A stretch of DNA of 64,000 bases from Syntrophomonas sp. (GTDB lineage Bacteria; Bacillota; Syntrophomonadia; Syntrophomonadales; Syntrophomonadaceae), in assembly GCA_016841875.1 (NCBI GenBank), contig JAENYG010000013.1, positions 1 to 64,000 on the forward strand, in the 5' to 3' direction. Below, piece after piece: positions 44,654-53,300 of the stretch (position 1 is the first letter of the stretch; each line of letters starts with the position of its first letter). Position numbers and translations under genes: made by a program. Under the pieces are notes generated by a model. It made no database searches. It worked only from the letters and a program-made list of their open reading frames with translations, and was not told where the DNA came from.

Positions 44654-45604
44654 ATGGTCGAGTATGCGATAGATATTAACCATCTTACTAAGAATTACGG
44701 TAAGCTGGCAGCAGTAGATGATGTGAGTTTTAGAGTAAAACAAGGAATCTCCTTTGGATTACTGGGACCCAATGGGGCTGGAAAGACCACTACCTTGAAA
44801 ATGATGACAACTTTAATTCGACCTGACAGCGGCAGCGCTGTTATAGCGGGATATGATGTTAAGAGGGAACCTATGAGGGTTCGACGCCATATCGGCTATG
44901 TATCTGAAAATCCCAGTTTTTATCCCCGAATGACTACTATCGAGACCCTTAGATATATTGGAAACTTGCTGGATATACCCAATAAGGTGCTTGAGAAGCG
45001 TATCGATACTAATCTGGATCTGGTAGGATTATTGGAGAAAAAAAATAACTATGTGGGGGAATACTCAAGAGGGATGCGGCACCGCTTGTCGCTGGCCCAG
45101 GCGTTGTTATCGGACCCCGAGGTATTGTTCCTGGATGAGCCAACTCTGGGATTGGATCCAATAGGTGCCAGGGATATCAGAGACTTGATCGTGCAGCTTA
45201 AACAGAGAAATGATGTGACTATCGTAATGTCTTCCCATACCCTTCCAGAAGTAGAAAGGATCTGCGACGAAATCGCTGTTTTCAACCATGGAAAAATTAT
45301 CGCCCGGGATAGTGTCGAGAACCTCCGCCATACTGTGGGAGGCAAAAATATAGAGGTTAGATTAATTGAAAAAGATGAACGGGTTTTAACCGCAGTAAAA
45401 AATCTGGAATTTGTTAATGATGTAATTATGGAAAACAATCGTTTACTGATTACTTATAGTGGAGATAAAGAGGTAAGGCCTTTGATACTTGAGACAGTAT
45501 TTGATATAAATCGACAGATACTATCATTTGGTTCCAGAGAAATAAGTCTGGAGGATATTCTCTTCCGTCTGCTGCAGGATAATGACGAGGAAGAACCTTT
45601 GTAA
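44654..45604 (+). CDS. ABC transporter ATP-binding protein
   Basis: This 316-aa ATPase has Walker A GPNGAGKTTT, the Q-loop, signature YSRGMRHRLSLAQAL, Walker B VLFLDEPTLGLDP and the His loop SSHTLPEVE, then a C-terminal domain typical of ABC-2 exporters. ATG 44654 lies about 10 bases after AAAGGGGG; TTG 44648 is less well placed. Pairs with the permease upstream. Confidence 0.9.
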   Translation: MVEYAIDINHLTKNYGKLAAVDDVSFRVKQGISFGLLGPNGAGKTTTLKMMTTLIRPDSGSAVIAGYDVKREPMRVRRHIGYVSENPSFYPRMTTIETLRYIGNLLDIPNKVLEKRIDTNLDLVGLLEKKNNYVGEYSRGMRHRLSLAQALLSDPEVLFLDEPTLGLDPIGARDIRDLIVQLKQRNDVTIVMSSHTLPEVERICDEIAVFNHGKIIARDSVENLRHTVGGKNIEVRLIEKDERVLTAVKNLEFVNDVIMENNRLLITYSGDKEVRPLILETVFDINRQILSFGSREISLEDILFRLLQDNDEEEPL

Positions 45605-45611
45605 GGATTTT

Positions 45612-45830
45612 CTATACCGCGATAACAGTGGTCCAGCAACCACCCGTCAGCTGCTCAAACATTTCTGACAACCGCCTTATACAGCAATCACATTTAGGTC
45701 CAGGAGGCTCCTTGAGTCCAGCACAGACCCGGGAGCCGATATCGCCTTTAGGAACACCAAGATGTCTATTTTGGTTTATACAGCCAGGTCTTTCATCAAT
45801 TCTACGTTCTACCCAATCATCTTCTAATAT
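45612..45830 (-). pseudogene. Cys-rich protein remnant without a start codon
   Basis: A 72-codon open frame without any usual start ends at 45612. Its translation has non-random features: ERPGCINQNRHLGVPKGDIG, then GLKEPPGPKCDCCIRRLSEMFEQLTGGC. The Pro-Gly and CxCC patterns recall spore-surface proteins, but this is a guess. A stop precedes the frame directly at 45831. The 5' part seems lost. The interval 45831-46146 has no gene. Confidence 0.25.
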
Positions 45831-46146
45831 TCAAAGAGGAATTAATCTGCAAAATTATCTCCAAAGTATCTTGCCAACAAAATTCAACAATAAATCACAT
45901 TAGTTCACTTTGTGACTTGACAACGAAATAGGGTGATGCTAATTTAATGATAGTTAAATAAATAACATATCAATTAATTAAACATCAATAATATAATATG
46001 TATCTATTTGAGTGCGATGGAGCTTGCTTGGGTAAAGTTTCATTTAGAATAATAAGCTTCTTTTTTGGGAGGTGGTTTTTCAAAGTAGCCTTCAGAATAT
46101 TTGCAGTCTAGATCGGAAAATGTGATTTAAAAAGGGAGGAAAAACA

Positions 46147-47973
46147 ATGTCATCGAATTTTATGAACACAACCAGAGATCAAAAATTTATTTTAAAAGAA
46201 TGGCTGGATATGAACACGGTGTTTGCAACCGATCGGTTTAGAGATGGTTATACTGTGGACGACCTGGACTTTATACTGGATAATGCTCTGAAAGGGGCCA
46301 AAGAAATTGTAGGTCCCAGCTGTGAAGACTCGGATACAATCGGCTGCCAGTTTGAGAACGGAAAAGTAATCTCCCCTCAGTCCAGTAAGGACGCTTATTT
46401 TTTTATAGTGAATAATGGATTTGCCGGCAGCAACGTTGACCCCGATGACGAATCTGCCCTTCCCATGACCGTAGTTTGGGCTCTTAATGAGTATTTTATA
46501 GCCGCTAATCCTTCCATCCAGACCCTGTGGCTGGCAAACTCAGGTGCAGCAGGTTTGATAAGAGATTTTGGCAGCGAAGAACTTAAGAAAACTTACTGCC
46601 CCAAGATGTACAGCGGTGAATGGGCAGGCACTATGGATCTTACTGAACCCCAGGCTGGTTCCGACGTAGGCGATTCTACTACAAAAGCTATCCCTACTGA
46701 TGACCCCGGGGTTTATTTAATTAAAGGAACCAAGTGCTTCATCAGTGGTGGGGAACAGGATATCACCGACAATATCATTCACCTGACCCTGGCTCGTATC
46801 GAGGGCGCAGCCAAGGGAACCAAAGGCTTATCATTATTTGTAGTACCTAAGTACCTGCCGGATGCTGATGGTAATCCTGGGGCCTGGAATGACATAAATT
46901 GTGCTGGCATTGAACATAAATTGGGTCACCGGGGTTCACCAACCTGTGTGGTTAATTTTGGAGAAGAAGGAACCTGCAAAGGTTTTCTTCTGGGCAATCC
47001 TCCTGGTGAAGACGGAGCAGGTGCTGGTATGATGCAGATGTTTAAGATGATGAACGAAGAGCGCCTGATGAGCGGACTTTCTGGATGTGCTCTGGCTGCA
47101 TCAGCCTACCACAACTCGGTAGAATATGCCAATGAACGTATTCAGGGTCGGGCAACTACTAATCCCAAAGCGGGAAGATGCAGTATTATTAAACATGAGG
47201 ATGTAAAACGCATGCTTATGTATCAGAAATCTCACATTGAAGCTTTCCGGGCTATGATTCTTTCCACCTTCTGGTGGGTAGATATCGAAAACTACAGCTC
47301 GGATCCGGAGCTGCACCAGCTAGCCAAAATATTTCTCGAAGTTAACACTCCTATAGTGAAAGCCTATTGTTCGGATGTTTCTTTACAGTGCATCTCCGAA
47401 GCCCTTCAGATTTATGGCGGTTACGGATTCTCTGAAGAATATCCGGTTGCAGAAATATACCGGGATGCCAGGATATACCCTATATGGGAAGGGACTAATT
47501 ACATCCAATCTCTTGACCTGGTCGGACGCAAAATGACCATGAAAAAAGGACAAGTTTTTGCTGCCTGGGTAAAGCACATTCAGGATTTCGTAGAGGCTAA
47601 TAAAGAGGCCGCAGGATTTGAAAAGGAATTTGCCATATATGTCAATGCAATGGCCAAATATGGGGAGACTCTCCAAGCCCTAATGCCATTATTTGCTGCG
47701 CCTGGTATGGCTCAGCAGTTTGCTACCCGAGTACTTCATGTAACTGGCAAATTGTGGGCCGGTAAATTACTGCTGGAAATGGCATTGATTGCCCAGAAGA
47801 AAATTGATGAACTAGGCACCGATCATTTTGATTATCCCTTCTACGCCGGCAAGGTGGCATCGGCTCGTTTCTTTGTCAAAAACATTATTCCAGAAATAAC
47901 TGCATTCCTGGAAGTGGCCAGGAACGCTGACACCACAGTTTTGGAAGTTCCTGAAGAAATCTTCTTTGTATAA
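46147..47973 (+). CDS. Acyl-CoA dehydrogenase, 600-aa class
   Basis: This 608-aa flavoenzyme belongs to the long acyl-CoA dehydrogenase class with C-terminal extension. Motifs: MDLTEPQAGSDVGDSTT (FAD/substrate loop), GTKCFISGG, the DVSLQCISEALQIYGGYGFSEEYP motif and the catalytic-base region IWEGTNYIQ (Glu448). It would introduce a trans double bond in an acyl-CoA and pass electrons to an Etf. No etf genes are nearby. It has a good AAAGGGAGG site. It starts a cluster of fatty-acid/CoA genes reaching 52091. Confidence 0.88.
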   Translation: MSSNFMNTTRDQKFILKEWLDMNTVFATDRFRDGYTVDDLDFILDNALKGAKEIVGPSCEDSDTIGCQFENGKVISPQSSKDAYFFIVNNGFAGSNVDPDDESALPMTVVWALNEYFIAANPSIQTLWLANSGAAGLIRDFGSEELKKTYCPKMYSGEWAGTMDLTEPQAGSDVGDSTTKAIPTDDPGVYLIKGTKCFISGGEQDITDNIIHLTLARIEGAAKGTKGLSLFVVPKYLPDADGNPGAWNDINCAGIEHKLGHRGSPTCVVNFGEEGTCKGFLLGNPPGEDGAGAGMMQMFKMMNEERLMSGLSGCALAASAYHNSVEYANERIQGRATTNPKAGRCSIIKHEDVKRMLMYQKSHIEAFRAMILSTFWWVDIENYSSDPELHQLAKIFLEVNTPIVKAYCSDVSLQCISEALQIYGGYGFSEEYPVAEIYRDARIYPIWEGTNYIQSLDLVGRKMTMKKGQVFAAWVKHIQDFVEANKEAAGFEKEFAIYVNAMAKYGETLQALMPLFAAPGMAQQFATRVLHVTGKLWAGKLLLEMALIAQKKIDELGTDHFDYPFYAGKVASARFFVKNIIPEITAFLEVARNADTTVLEVPEEIFFV

Positions 47974-47992
47974 GATTATTATTTCGGGAAGA

Positions 47993-48029
47993 AAGTATTT
48001 GGAAGGGGTTTTAACCCCTCCAAATACTT
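47993..48029 (+). terminator. Hairpin after the 600-aa dehydrogenase
   Basis: AAGTATTTGGAAGGGGTT pairs with AACCCCTCCAAATACTT with one bulge. There is no T run after it, so it may be an mRNA-stabilising or partial terminator structure. Confidence 0.55.
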
Positions 48030-48076
48030 ACAAAAAACAGATCAATGCACCAAAAAAAATTTATAAGAACACCTTC

Positions 48077-48232
48077 ATGGATATGGGAGTACTCGCGTAT
48101 TCCTGGGCACCTACGGCAGCTTATTTTGTACTGCTTGCAGGCGCAGGAGCTCTGTGGGTTGCATCAGCAGGGATACTGAACACAGCTTTCGGCAGGACAG
48201 TTTTGCCCATGCCAGGTCCCATACTGAAGTAA
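48077..48232 (+). CDS. Possible 51-aa membrane peptide
   Basis: A 51-codon frame beginning MDMGVLAYSW encodes one long hydrophobic segment (AAYFVLLAGAGALWVAS). There is no clear ribosome binding site and the hairpin at 47993 separates it from the gene upstream. It may be a real small protein or chance; a longer 88-codon reading from 47966 runs through the hairpin and is less likely. Confidence 0.3.
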   Translation: MDMGVLAYSWAPTAAYFVLLAGAGALWVASAGILNTAFGRTVLPMPGPILK

Positions 48233-48311
48233 AAAGCTGGTAAGTCTAAAGTAATTCATTCGATACGCCGGGTATATAGTTTGTTTATTGCACGCTCTTC
48301 CCCGAATAGCA

Positions 48312-48350
48312 GTTAATTAGGAGGGGCAGTTCAAGCTCCCTTTAATTAAC
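48312..48350. promoter_or_regulatory. Imperfect inverted repeat before second dehydrogenase
   Basis: GTTAATTAGGAGGG pairs imperfectly with CTCCCTTTAATTAAC, about 70 bases before the start of the next gene. The TTAATTAA word (48342-48349) also occurs upstream of the first dehydrogenase (45974) and marR (52400). Possible operator; weak evidence because the word also occurs before pstS. Confidence 0.25.
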
Positions 48351-48416
48351 CTGCAAATGAAATAATATCAAGCAATATTTGAAAGAAAAAAATATGAACA
48401 GATAGGGGGGTTATCA

Positions 48417-49556
48417 ATGGATTTTGCTCTGACCAAAGAAGAAATTTTAATACAAAAGATGGCCAAAGATTACTCGGAGCAGCTAATCGAACCGATTGCA
48501 GAGCAAATAGAAAAAGAAAATAGGATACCCCGGGAAGTATTAAACGGACTGGCTGAACTCGAACTATTCGGTCTGGCAATGCCAGAAAAATATGGTGGTG
48601 CAGGGGCTGGTTATGAGAGCTATGTGCTGGCAATGGAACAGATAGCCCGGGTATGCATTGCTCCGGCTATGATAATATCGGCTCACAGCTTGGGTATGGG
48701 TGCTGTTGCTGCCTTTGGCACCGAAGAACAAAAGCAGAAATGGCTTCCCAAATGCTGCAAGGGTAAATGGATTGCGTCTTTCGCTTTTACAGAACCAGGA
48801 ACTGGGTCAGATCCCAAACAGATTACTACCACCGCCGTGAAAGACGGAGATGGCTACATAATAAACGGAACTAAAAGATTCATATCCAACGGCAGCTACG
48901 AAGGCCCGATTCTGGTTTTTGCTAAAGACAGCGATAGCGGTCGTCCCACGGGCTTCATCGTCGAAAAATTCTGCCCCGGTTATTCTATTTCTGAACCATG
49001 GGATAAACTGGGATGGCATGGTGGACCGCTGGTAGATTGTTATTTTAAAAATGTGAGAATACCGGGCGAAAACTTGCTGGGAGAACTGGGTAATGGCTAC
49101 CCCATACTCCAGTATGGCATAGCTTTCGGGAAAATAGGCATGAATGCCATAGCTCTAGGAACAACTCTGGCTGCCTATGAAGAATCATTGAAGTATGTTC
49201 AGGAAAAGACTCACCGGGGAGCGCCCATCTCAAAGTTCCAGACTATCCAGCTGAGGCTGGCTGATCTAGCTATGCTCTATGATGTATCCAGGTGGACGTC
49301 ATATAAGCTGGGATATCTGGCTAATAAAACTAAAAGCCCATCTGATTTTGCCCGGGAAGCAGCTCAGGCCAAAGTTATAGTTGCCGAGAACTCACGTAGA
49401 GCAGCGGAAATCGCCATGGATATTCATGGTTCCTATGGGCTAATGTCAGACTATAAAATTTCTCGAATATATCGTGATGCAGCTATGGGTCCTCAGATTG
49501 AGGGAGTTATCGATATGCAGAAGATCATAATAGCAGGAGAGATATTAAAAGCTTAA
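48417..49556 (+). CDS. Acyl-CoA dehydrogenase, short-chain type
   Basis: This 379-aa protein has the standard acyl-CoA dehydrogenase fold: FAFTEPGTGSDPKQITTTA, GTKRFISNGS, and the C-terminal active-site region QIEGVIDMQK with Glu362 at the base position. It resembles butyryl-CoA-type enzymes in length, but the usual YEGTSEIQ motif is changed to IEGVIDMQ, so the substrate may differ. GGGGGGTTATCA precedes the ATG. Confidence 0.88.
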   Translation: MDFALTKEEILIQKMAKDYSEQLIEPIAEQIEKENRIPREVLNGLAELELFGLAMPEKYGGAGAGYESYVLAMEQIARVCIAPAMIISAHSLGMGAVAAFGTEEQKQKWLPKCCKGKWIASFAFTEPGTGSDPKQITTTAVKDGDGYIINGTKRFISNGSYEGPILVFAKDSDSGRPTGFIVEKFCPGYSISEPWDKLGWHGGPLVDCYFKNVRIPGENLLGELGNGYPILQYGIAFGKIGMNAIALGTTLAAYEESLKYVQEKTHRGAPISKFQTIQLRLADLAMLYDVSRWTSYKLGYLANKTKSPSDFAREAAQAKVIVAENSRRAAEIAMDIHGSYGLMSDYKISRIYRDAAMGPQIEGVIDMQKIIIAGEILKA

Positions 49557-49935
49557 ACAAAGATTAAAGGTTTAGCAGATGGTACCCAGTGCATGAGCTA
49601 AAATACTAAGGAACATGGCTTTAGATATTGAAAATGAATACAGTATTTGATGCGGACATAAAGGGTAGTTGCTGGTAAGACCCTGCAAAATCATGACTGT
49701 ACTGCTCTATTAGCTATCACTTGATGACAGCATAATATGGCATCGGAAAACGTCTCCCCTGATGTTATCGATGGCAAATGGTCCGCATCAAAATATAAAA
49801 ATGGATTTATTTATGTTGCTGCTTGGACGGATGTGAGATGAATGAGAAGGTTAGTGTTAATGAACTGTCAAGACGGAAAAAGGATACTTGACTGGCATAG
49901 AAGCTGGTAAAAAAAAATTAGGAGGTCGAAAGGAT
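49557..49935. other. Non-coding interval
   Basis: I see no gene in these 379 bases between the dehydrogenase and the crotonase gene. The end has AGGAGGTCGAAAGGAT, the ribosome binding site for 49936. No terminator or clear promoter stands out. Confidence 0.35.
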
Positions 49936-50727
49936 ATGGCGAATGATACGGTTTTGGTTAAGAAAGAAAATGGAATTTGTACTATCACGTTGAATCGTCC
50001 ACAGGCCATGAATGCATTAAATGGTGATTTGGTAAATGGCATGGTTGAGGCGTTTCAGGCGTGTTACGATGAAAGTGTAAGGGCGGTAGTCCTTACAGGA
50101 ACAGGAAACGCATTCTGTCTGGGCGGGGACATTGCTGAAGCAAGCCAATATGGTGATGGTGATCTGCAAGCTTTCTTCAGGGATTTTACCGTGCCCCTGG
50201 CTCGGCTTATTACTGACATGAGACTCCTTCCCAAACCAATAATAGCAAGCATCAATGGCATATGTGCCGGTGTGGGCATGAGTTTTGCGGCTGCCTGCGA
50301 TCTGAGAATCTGTCACAGCAAAGTGATATTCAAGCAGGCTTATACCGGAGTGGGAATCAGTCAGGACGGAGGGTTCACCCAGATGGTACCCCTTATAGTA
50401 GGGTTAGGAAGAGTAAGCGAAATGATATATCTGGATGAAGTTATTACTGCAGATAAAGCATTGGATTGGGGTTTTGTAAATAAAGTTGTAGCCCCTGAGG
50501 AAATTGAGGCAGCAACTGCCAAAATGGCAGAGCAGCTTGCCAATGGAGCTACTAAGGCCTTTGCAACCTCCAAAGCTTTAATAAACAAAGCTCTATTACC
50601 CTTCCTGGAATGCCAACTGGAGTCTGAACGTCATGGGGTTATGACCACTTCATTAACTGATGATTATAAAGAAGGTATAGCAGTGTTTACCAGACAGAAA
50701 AAAGTACCAGAATTTAAGGGCAAATAG
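49936..50727 (+). CDS. PaaG-like enoyl-CoA hydratase/isomerase family protein
   Basis: This 263-aa crotonase-fold protein has the oxyanion-hole motifs GTGNAFCLGGDI (54-66) and GICAGVGMSF (108-117). The two catalytic glutamates of enoyl-CoA hydratase are absent: the first position is Ser116 and the second Tyr136. An Asp lies in SQDGG (Asp144), like the PDAGG Asp of PaaG-type isomerases. I therefore prefer an isomerase or ring-opening type over a plain hydratase. ATG 49936 follows AGGAGG; an upstream extension to 49888 is not supported. It is 17 bp from the CoA-transferase gene. Confidence 0.85.
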   Translation: MANDTVLVKKENGICTITLNRPQAMNALNGDLVNGMVEAFQACYDESVRAVVLTGTGNAFCLGGDIAEASQYGDGDLQAFFRDFTVPLARLITDMRLLPKPIIASINGICAGVGMSFAAACDLRICHSKVIFKQAYTGVGISQDGGFTQMVPLIVGLGRVSEMIYLDEVITADKALDWGFVNKVVAPEEIEAATAKMAEQLANGATKAFATSKALINKALLPFLECQLESERHGVMTTSLTDDYKEGIAVFTRQKKVPEFKGK

Positions 50728-50744
50728 AAAGGGGAGGGGAGCAG

Positions 50745-52091
50745 ATGTCAATTCTTAACTGGAAGGACGAATATAATAGTAAGATGACCAGCTACGAAGA
50801 AGCTGCAAAATGCGTACAATCCGGAGACTATATTTCAACCCCATTAGCGGTAGGTTCATGTTCCGGCCAAATGCTAGATGCTATTATTGACCGCCATGAA
50901 GGATTACAGGACGTAATAATATCTGATTCATTACAGATATATCCATCCAAGCTCTATGATCCTAAATTTATGGCCGAGCTTGATGGCAGAATTAATTACG
51001 CTCCAGTATTTGGGGTTGCAACTATCCGTAAGATGCATGCTACTAAAGTGGCTGATTATTACCAGGCTACTACCGCTGATTGTGGTGATAGATACGGGGA
51101 AAGATCCAATGTTATCGCGTTAATGGTCAGCGCCCCCAATGCTCATGGGTATGTAAACCTGGGACCGGTTTGCTTCTATACTTCAGATAGCATCAGGTTT
51201 GGCAGAGAGAGAGGGAATCTAAGGACGGTAATAGCAGAAGTTAACGATAAAATGCCGATAGTATATGGCGACAACTGGATGCATGTTTCCGAATTCGATT
51301 ACATCATTGAAAGGTCTGCACCTATCCCTACTTTTCAGAGAGGAGATGCCAGCGAGGTAGAAAAAGCCATCGGTAATTATGTGCTGGAACTGATCAACGA
51401 TGGTGACACCATACAGATGGGATTGGGAGGAATTACCGAAGCTGTTGCAGCAGGGCTGGAAGGCAAGAAAAACCTCGGTATTTTAACAGAAATGCTTCCC
51501 CAGGTATTACCTCAGTTAATTGAAAAGGGGATAGTAGATAACTCTAAAAAGCCTATTTATAAAGGCATCAGTGTAGCGTCATTCTGCCTGGGTAATCAAG
51601 AATTGTATGATTTCATCAATGAGAACCCCTCTTGCCAAATATTCCCAGGATCTTATACCAATGATCCAAAATTTATTGCCCAGCACCCTAATGTAGTGGC
51701 TATGAATACTTCACTTATGATAGACTTTGCCGGACAGAGTACCGCTGAAGGCATCGGACATACCATGATAAGTGGTGTGGGAGGTCAGTTAGACTTTATC
51801 ATCGGAGCCTATTGGTCTGATGGTGGTAAACCCATTAACATGCTCAGTGCAGCCAGAAAGAATCCAGATGGAAGCCTGACTTCGGCAATCGTTCCTGAGT
51901 TACCACCTGGTACACCAGTTAGCGTTCCACGTATGTTTACTGACTACGTTATAACAGAATATGGTGTAGCACGCTTAAGATATAAGAGCAGAAGGGAAAG
52001 AGCGCTTGAATTGATAAGTATTGCGCATCCCGACATGAGAGCAGAACTTCGTGACAGCCTGAAAACTCGTTTTTATCCAGGCGGCAAATAG
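50745..52091 (+). CDS. Acetyl-CoA hydrolase/CoA-transferase family protein
   Basis: This 448-aa protein matches the 4-hydroxybutyrate/butyryl-CoA CoA-transferase family. Motifs are GLGGITEAVAAGLEG, GILTEMLP with the likely catalytic Glu249, GQSTAEGIGHTMISGVGGQLDF and YVITEYGVARLRYKS. It should move CoA between an acyl-CoA and acetate or another acid, and so activate the cluster's substrate. Ribosome site GGGGAGGGGAGC. A strong hairpin at 52128 ends the unit. Confidence 0.87.
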   Translation: MSILNWKDEYNSKMTSYEEAAKCVQSGDYISTPLAVGSCSGQMLDAIIDRHEGLQDVIISDSLQIYPSKLYDPKFMAELDGRINYAPVFGVATIRKMHATKVADYYQATTADCGDRYGERSNVIALMVSAPNAHGYVNLGPVCFYTSDSIRFGRERGNLRTVIAEVNDKMPIVYGDNWMHVSEFDYIIERSAPIPTFQRGDASEVEKAIGNYVLELINDGDTIQMGLGGITEAVAAGLEGKKNLGILTEMLPQVLPQLIEKGIVDNSKKPIYKGISVASFCLGNQELYDFINENPSCQIFPGSYTNDPKFIAQHPNVVAMNTSLMIDFAGQSTAEGIGHTMISGVGGQLDFIIGAYWSDGGKPINMLSAARKNPDGSLTSAIVPELPPGTPVSVPRMFTDYVITEYGVARLRYKSRRERALELISIAHPDMRAELRDSLKTRFYPGGK

Positions 52092-52127
52092 TTAGTAACT
52101 GTACAATAGTAGCACTCATAGTTCAAG

Positions 52128-52159
52128 TTCAGGATGAAGGATGTTACCTTCATCCTGAA
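52128..52159 (+). terminator. Hairpin ending the CoA cluster
   Basis: A perfect 13-bp inverted repeat TTCAGGATGAAGG / CCTTCATCCTGAA with a 6-base loop lies 37 bases past the CoA-transferase stop. It lacks a long T run. Confidence 0.65.
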
Positions 52160-52396
52160 TCTAGAATTGCTTGAGGGGATAAGACGATGCGATTGAAACT
52201 GACCCTCATGCAGTAAGTTAACTGATCAGCATATGGAAATAACATGAGTCATGGTGGGCTGAACAGCTGTTGGATTTCTAATGCATTTTGCCTTTATCAG
52301 TCAATGGTCATCCCTGGTCGTTTCTTCGTGATCGGTAAAATAAAATTCCAAATATTTAGACTTCAGCTGCTCTGATTGACAAAATAGGTAAAATAA

Positions 52397-52440
52397 TATT
52401 TAATTAACTAGTATTTAATGAAATGTTAACTAAAGGTGAG
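52397..52440 (+). promoter_or_regulatory. Candidate marR promoter/operator region
   Basis: TATTTAAT repeats at 52397-52404 and 52412-52419, 15 bp apart, with TTAATTAA at 52400-52407, lie just before the ribosome site of the MarR gene. MarR proteins often bind such AT-rich sites at their own promoter. No factor is shown. The rest of 52160-52396 has no visible gene. Confidence 0.3.
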
Positions 52441-52446
52441 ATGTTA

Positions 52447-52869
52447 ATGGAAAAGTTTACAGATTTCTGGTGTTTCCGCTTGAACGTATTATCCAGAAAA
52501 ATAAGCCGCAAGTACAACAGCAAGTGTCTTGAATATGGGATTACTGCACCGCAGTCTTTTGTATTATTCGATCTTCTCGATAACGAAGGCAGCAATGTAA
52601 AAGATATTGCTGCTCGGGTGCAGCTGGATAGTTCAGCTGTTACTGGAGTAATAGACCGTTTATACAAGGAAGAACTGGTCAAAAGGGAAGAAGATCCTTC
52701 CGACCGCAGGAGTTTGAATATTTTCTTAACTCCCAAAGGCCGCAAATTAGCAGAAGATATGTTTCCCACTGGAAGAGAATTTAATCTGTATTTGAGAAGC
52801 CTATTGGATGCTGACAAAGTAGAAGAATTTGAAGAGTCACTCAAATCTATCGATGATAAAGTGCAGTAA
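52447..52869 (+). CDS. MarR-family transcriptional regulator
   Basis: This 140-aa regulator has the winged-helix core DLLDNEGSNVKDIAARVQLDSSAVTGVIDRLYKEELVKRE and the wing DPSDRRSLNIFLTPKG. ATG 52447 is 8 bases after AAAGGTGAG. It follows the CoA cluster in the same direction and could control it in response to an acyl-CoA or aromatic ligand, which is a common theme in the family. That link is inferred. Confidence 0.87.
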   Translation: MEKFTDFWCFRLNVLSRKISRKYNSKCLEYGITAPQSFVLFDLLDNEGSNVKDIAARVQLDSSAVTGVIDRLYKEELVKREEDPSDRRSLNIFLTPKGRKLAEDMFPTGREFNLYLRSLLDADKVEEFEESLKSIDDKVQ

Positions 52870-52919
52870 TAACTAAAACTAACGACCATTAAGTGGTACC
52901 AAAAAAGAATAAGTTCCAA

Positions 52920-53177
52920 AAACCCGTACCTACAGGTACGGGTTTCAGCTTGTCGACAAAGTCGGCAAGCTGCCAGACCGATGACGGAAGTGAAGATCAA
53001 GGCATAAGAAAAGTCCACGATTGAGGCGTACTTGAGTACGTTGATTGAGTGGGTTTTTTGAAATAACGCAGAGATTCGTTTCTTAATTATTCGTGAGCCT
53101 TGTGCGAACACACATTGTAATCCTGGAAAGGGCTTTTGTCATTGGTCTGACCCGTACATGCAGGTACGGGTTTTTTT
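52920..53177 (+). repeat. Hairpin-bounded palindromic repeat, copy D
   Basis: A 205-bp element (52946-53150) is flanked by AACCCGTACC...GGTACGGGTT (52920-52945) and CCCGTACATGCAGGTACGGG (53151-53170), with T run only after the right one. It has TTGTCGACAAAGTCGGCAAG, CAGACCGATGACGGAAG, the GTACTTGAGTAC core and terminal GTCATTGGTCTGA. The ACAGG-type block is in the right arm only (GTGAGCC ... TGTAATCCTGG). It lies 50 bp after marR, so the right hairpin serves as terminator. Confidence 0.88.
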
Positions 53178-53300
53178 ATATTTACTTTCATTTTACATTA
53201 ATCACACATACTCTTTAAAATTATTAGCCAGGCTGTTTACAAATCGGTGGTATCTTCAAATAGAAGGAGATTTTAATTACGAATTTTGAGGAGTTAATAA

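Noticed and set aside
45628-45903. 91-codon + frame between the ABC ATPase and the dehydrogenase
   Set aside because: Pro/Ser/Gln-rich and without a ribosome site; the opposite strand reads more like protein.
47966-48232. 88-codon frame starting in the end of the 600-aa dehydrogenase
   Set aside because: Its first part overlaps the dehydrogenase and crosses the 37-bp hairpin; only the last 51 codons are kept as a weak candidate.
52404-53111. 235-codon minus-strand frame across marR and repeat copy D
   Set aside because: It is antisense to a clear MarR gene and runs through the repeat and its hairpin; composition is Ser/Leu-rich as in antisense frames.
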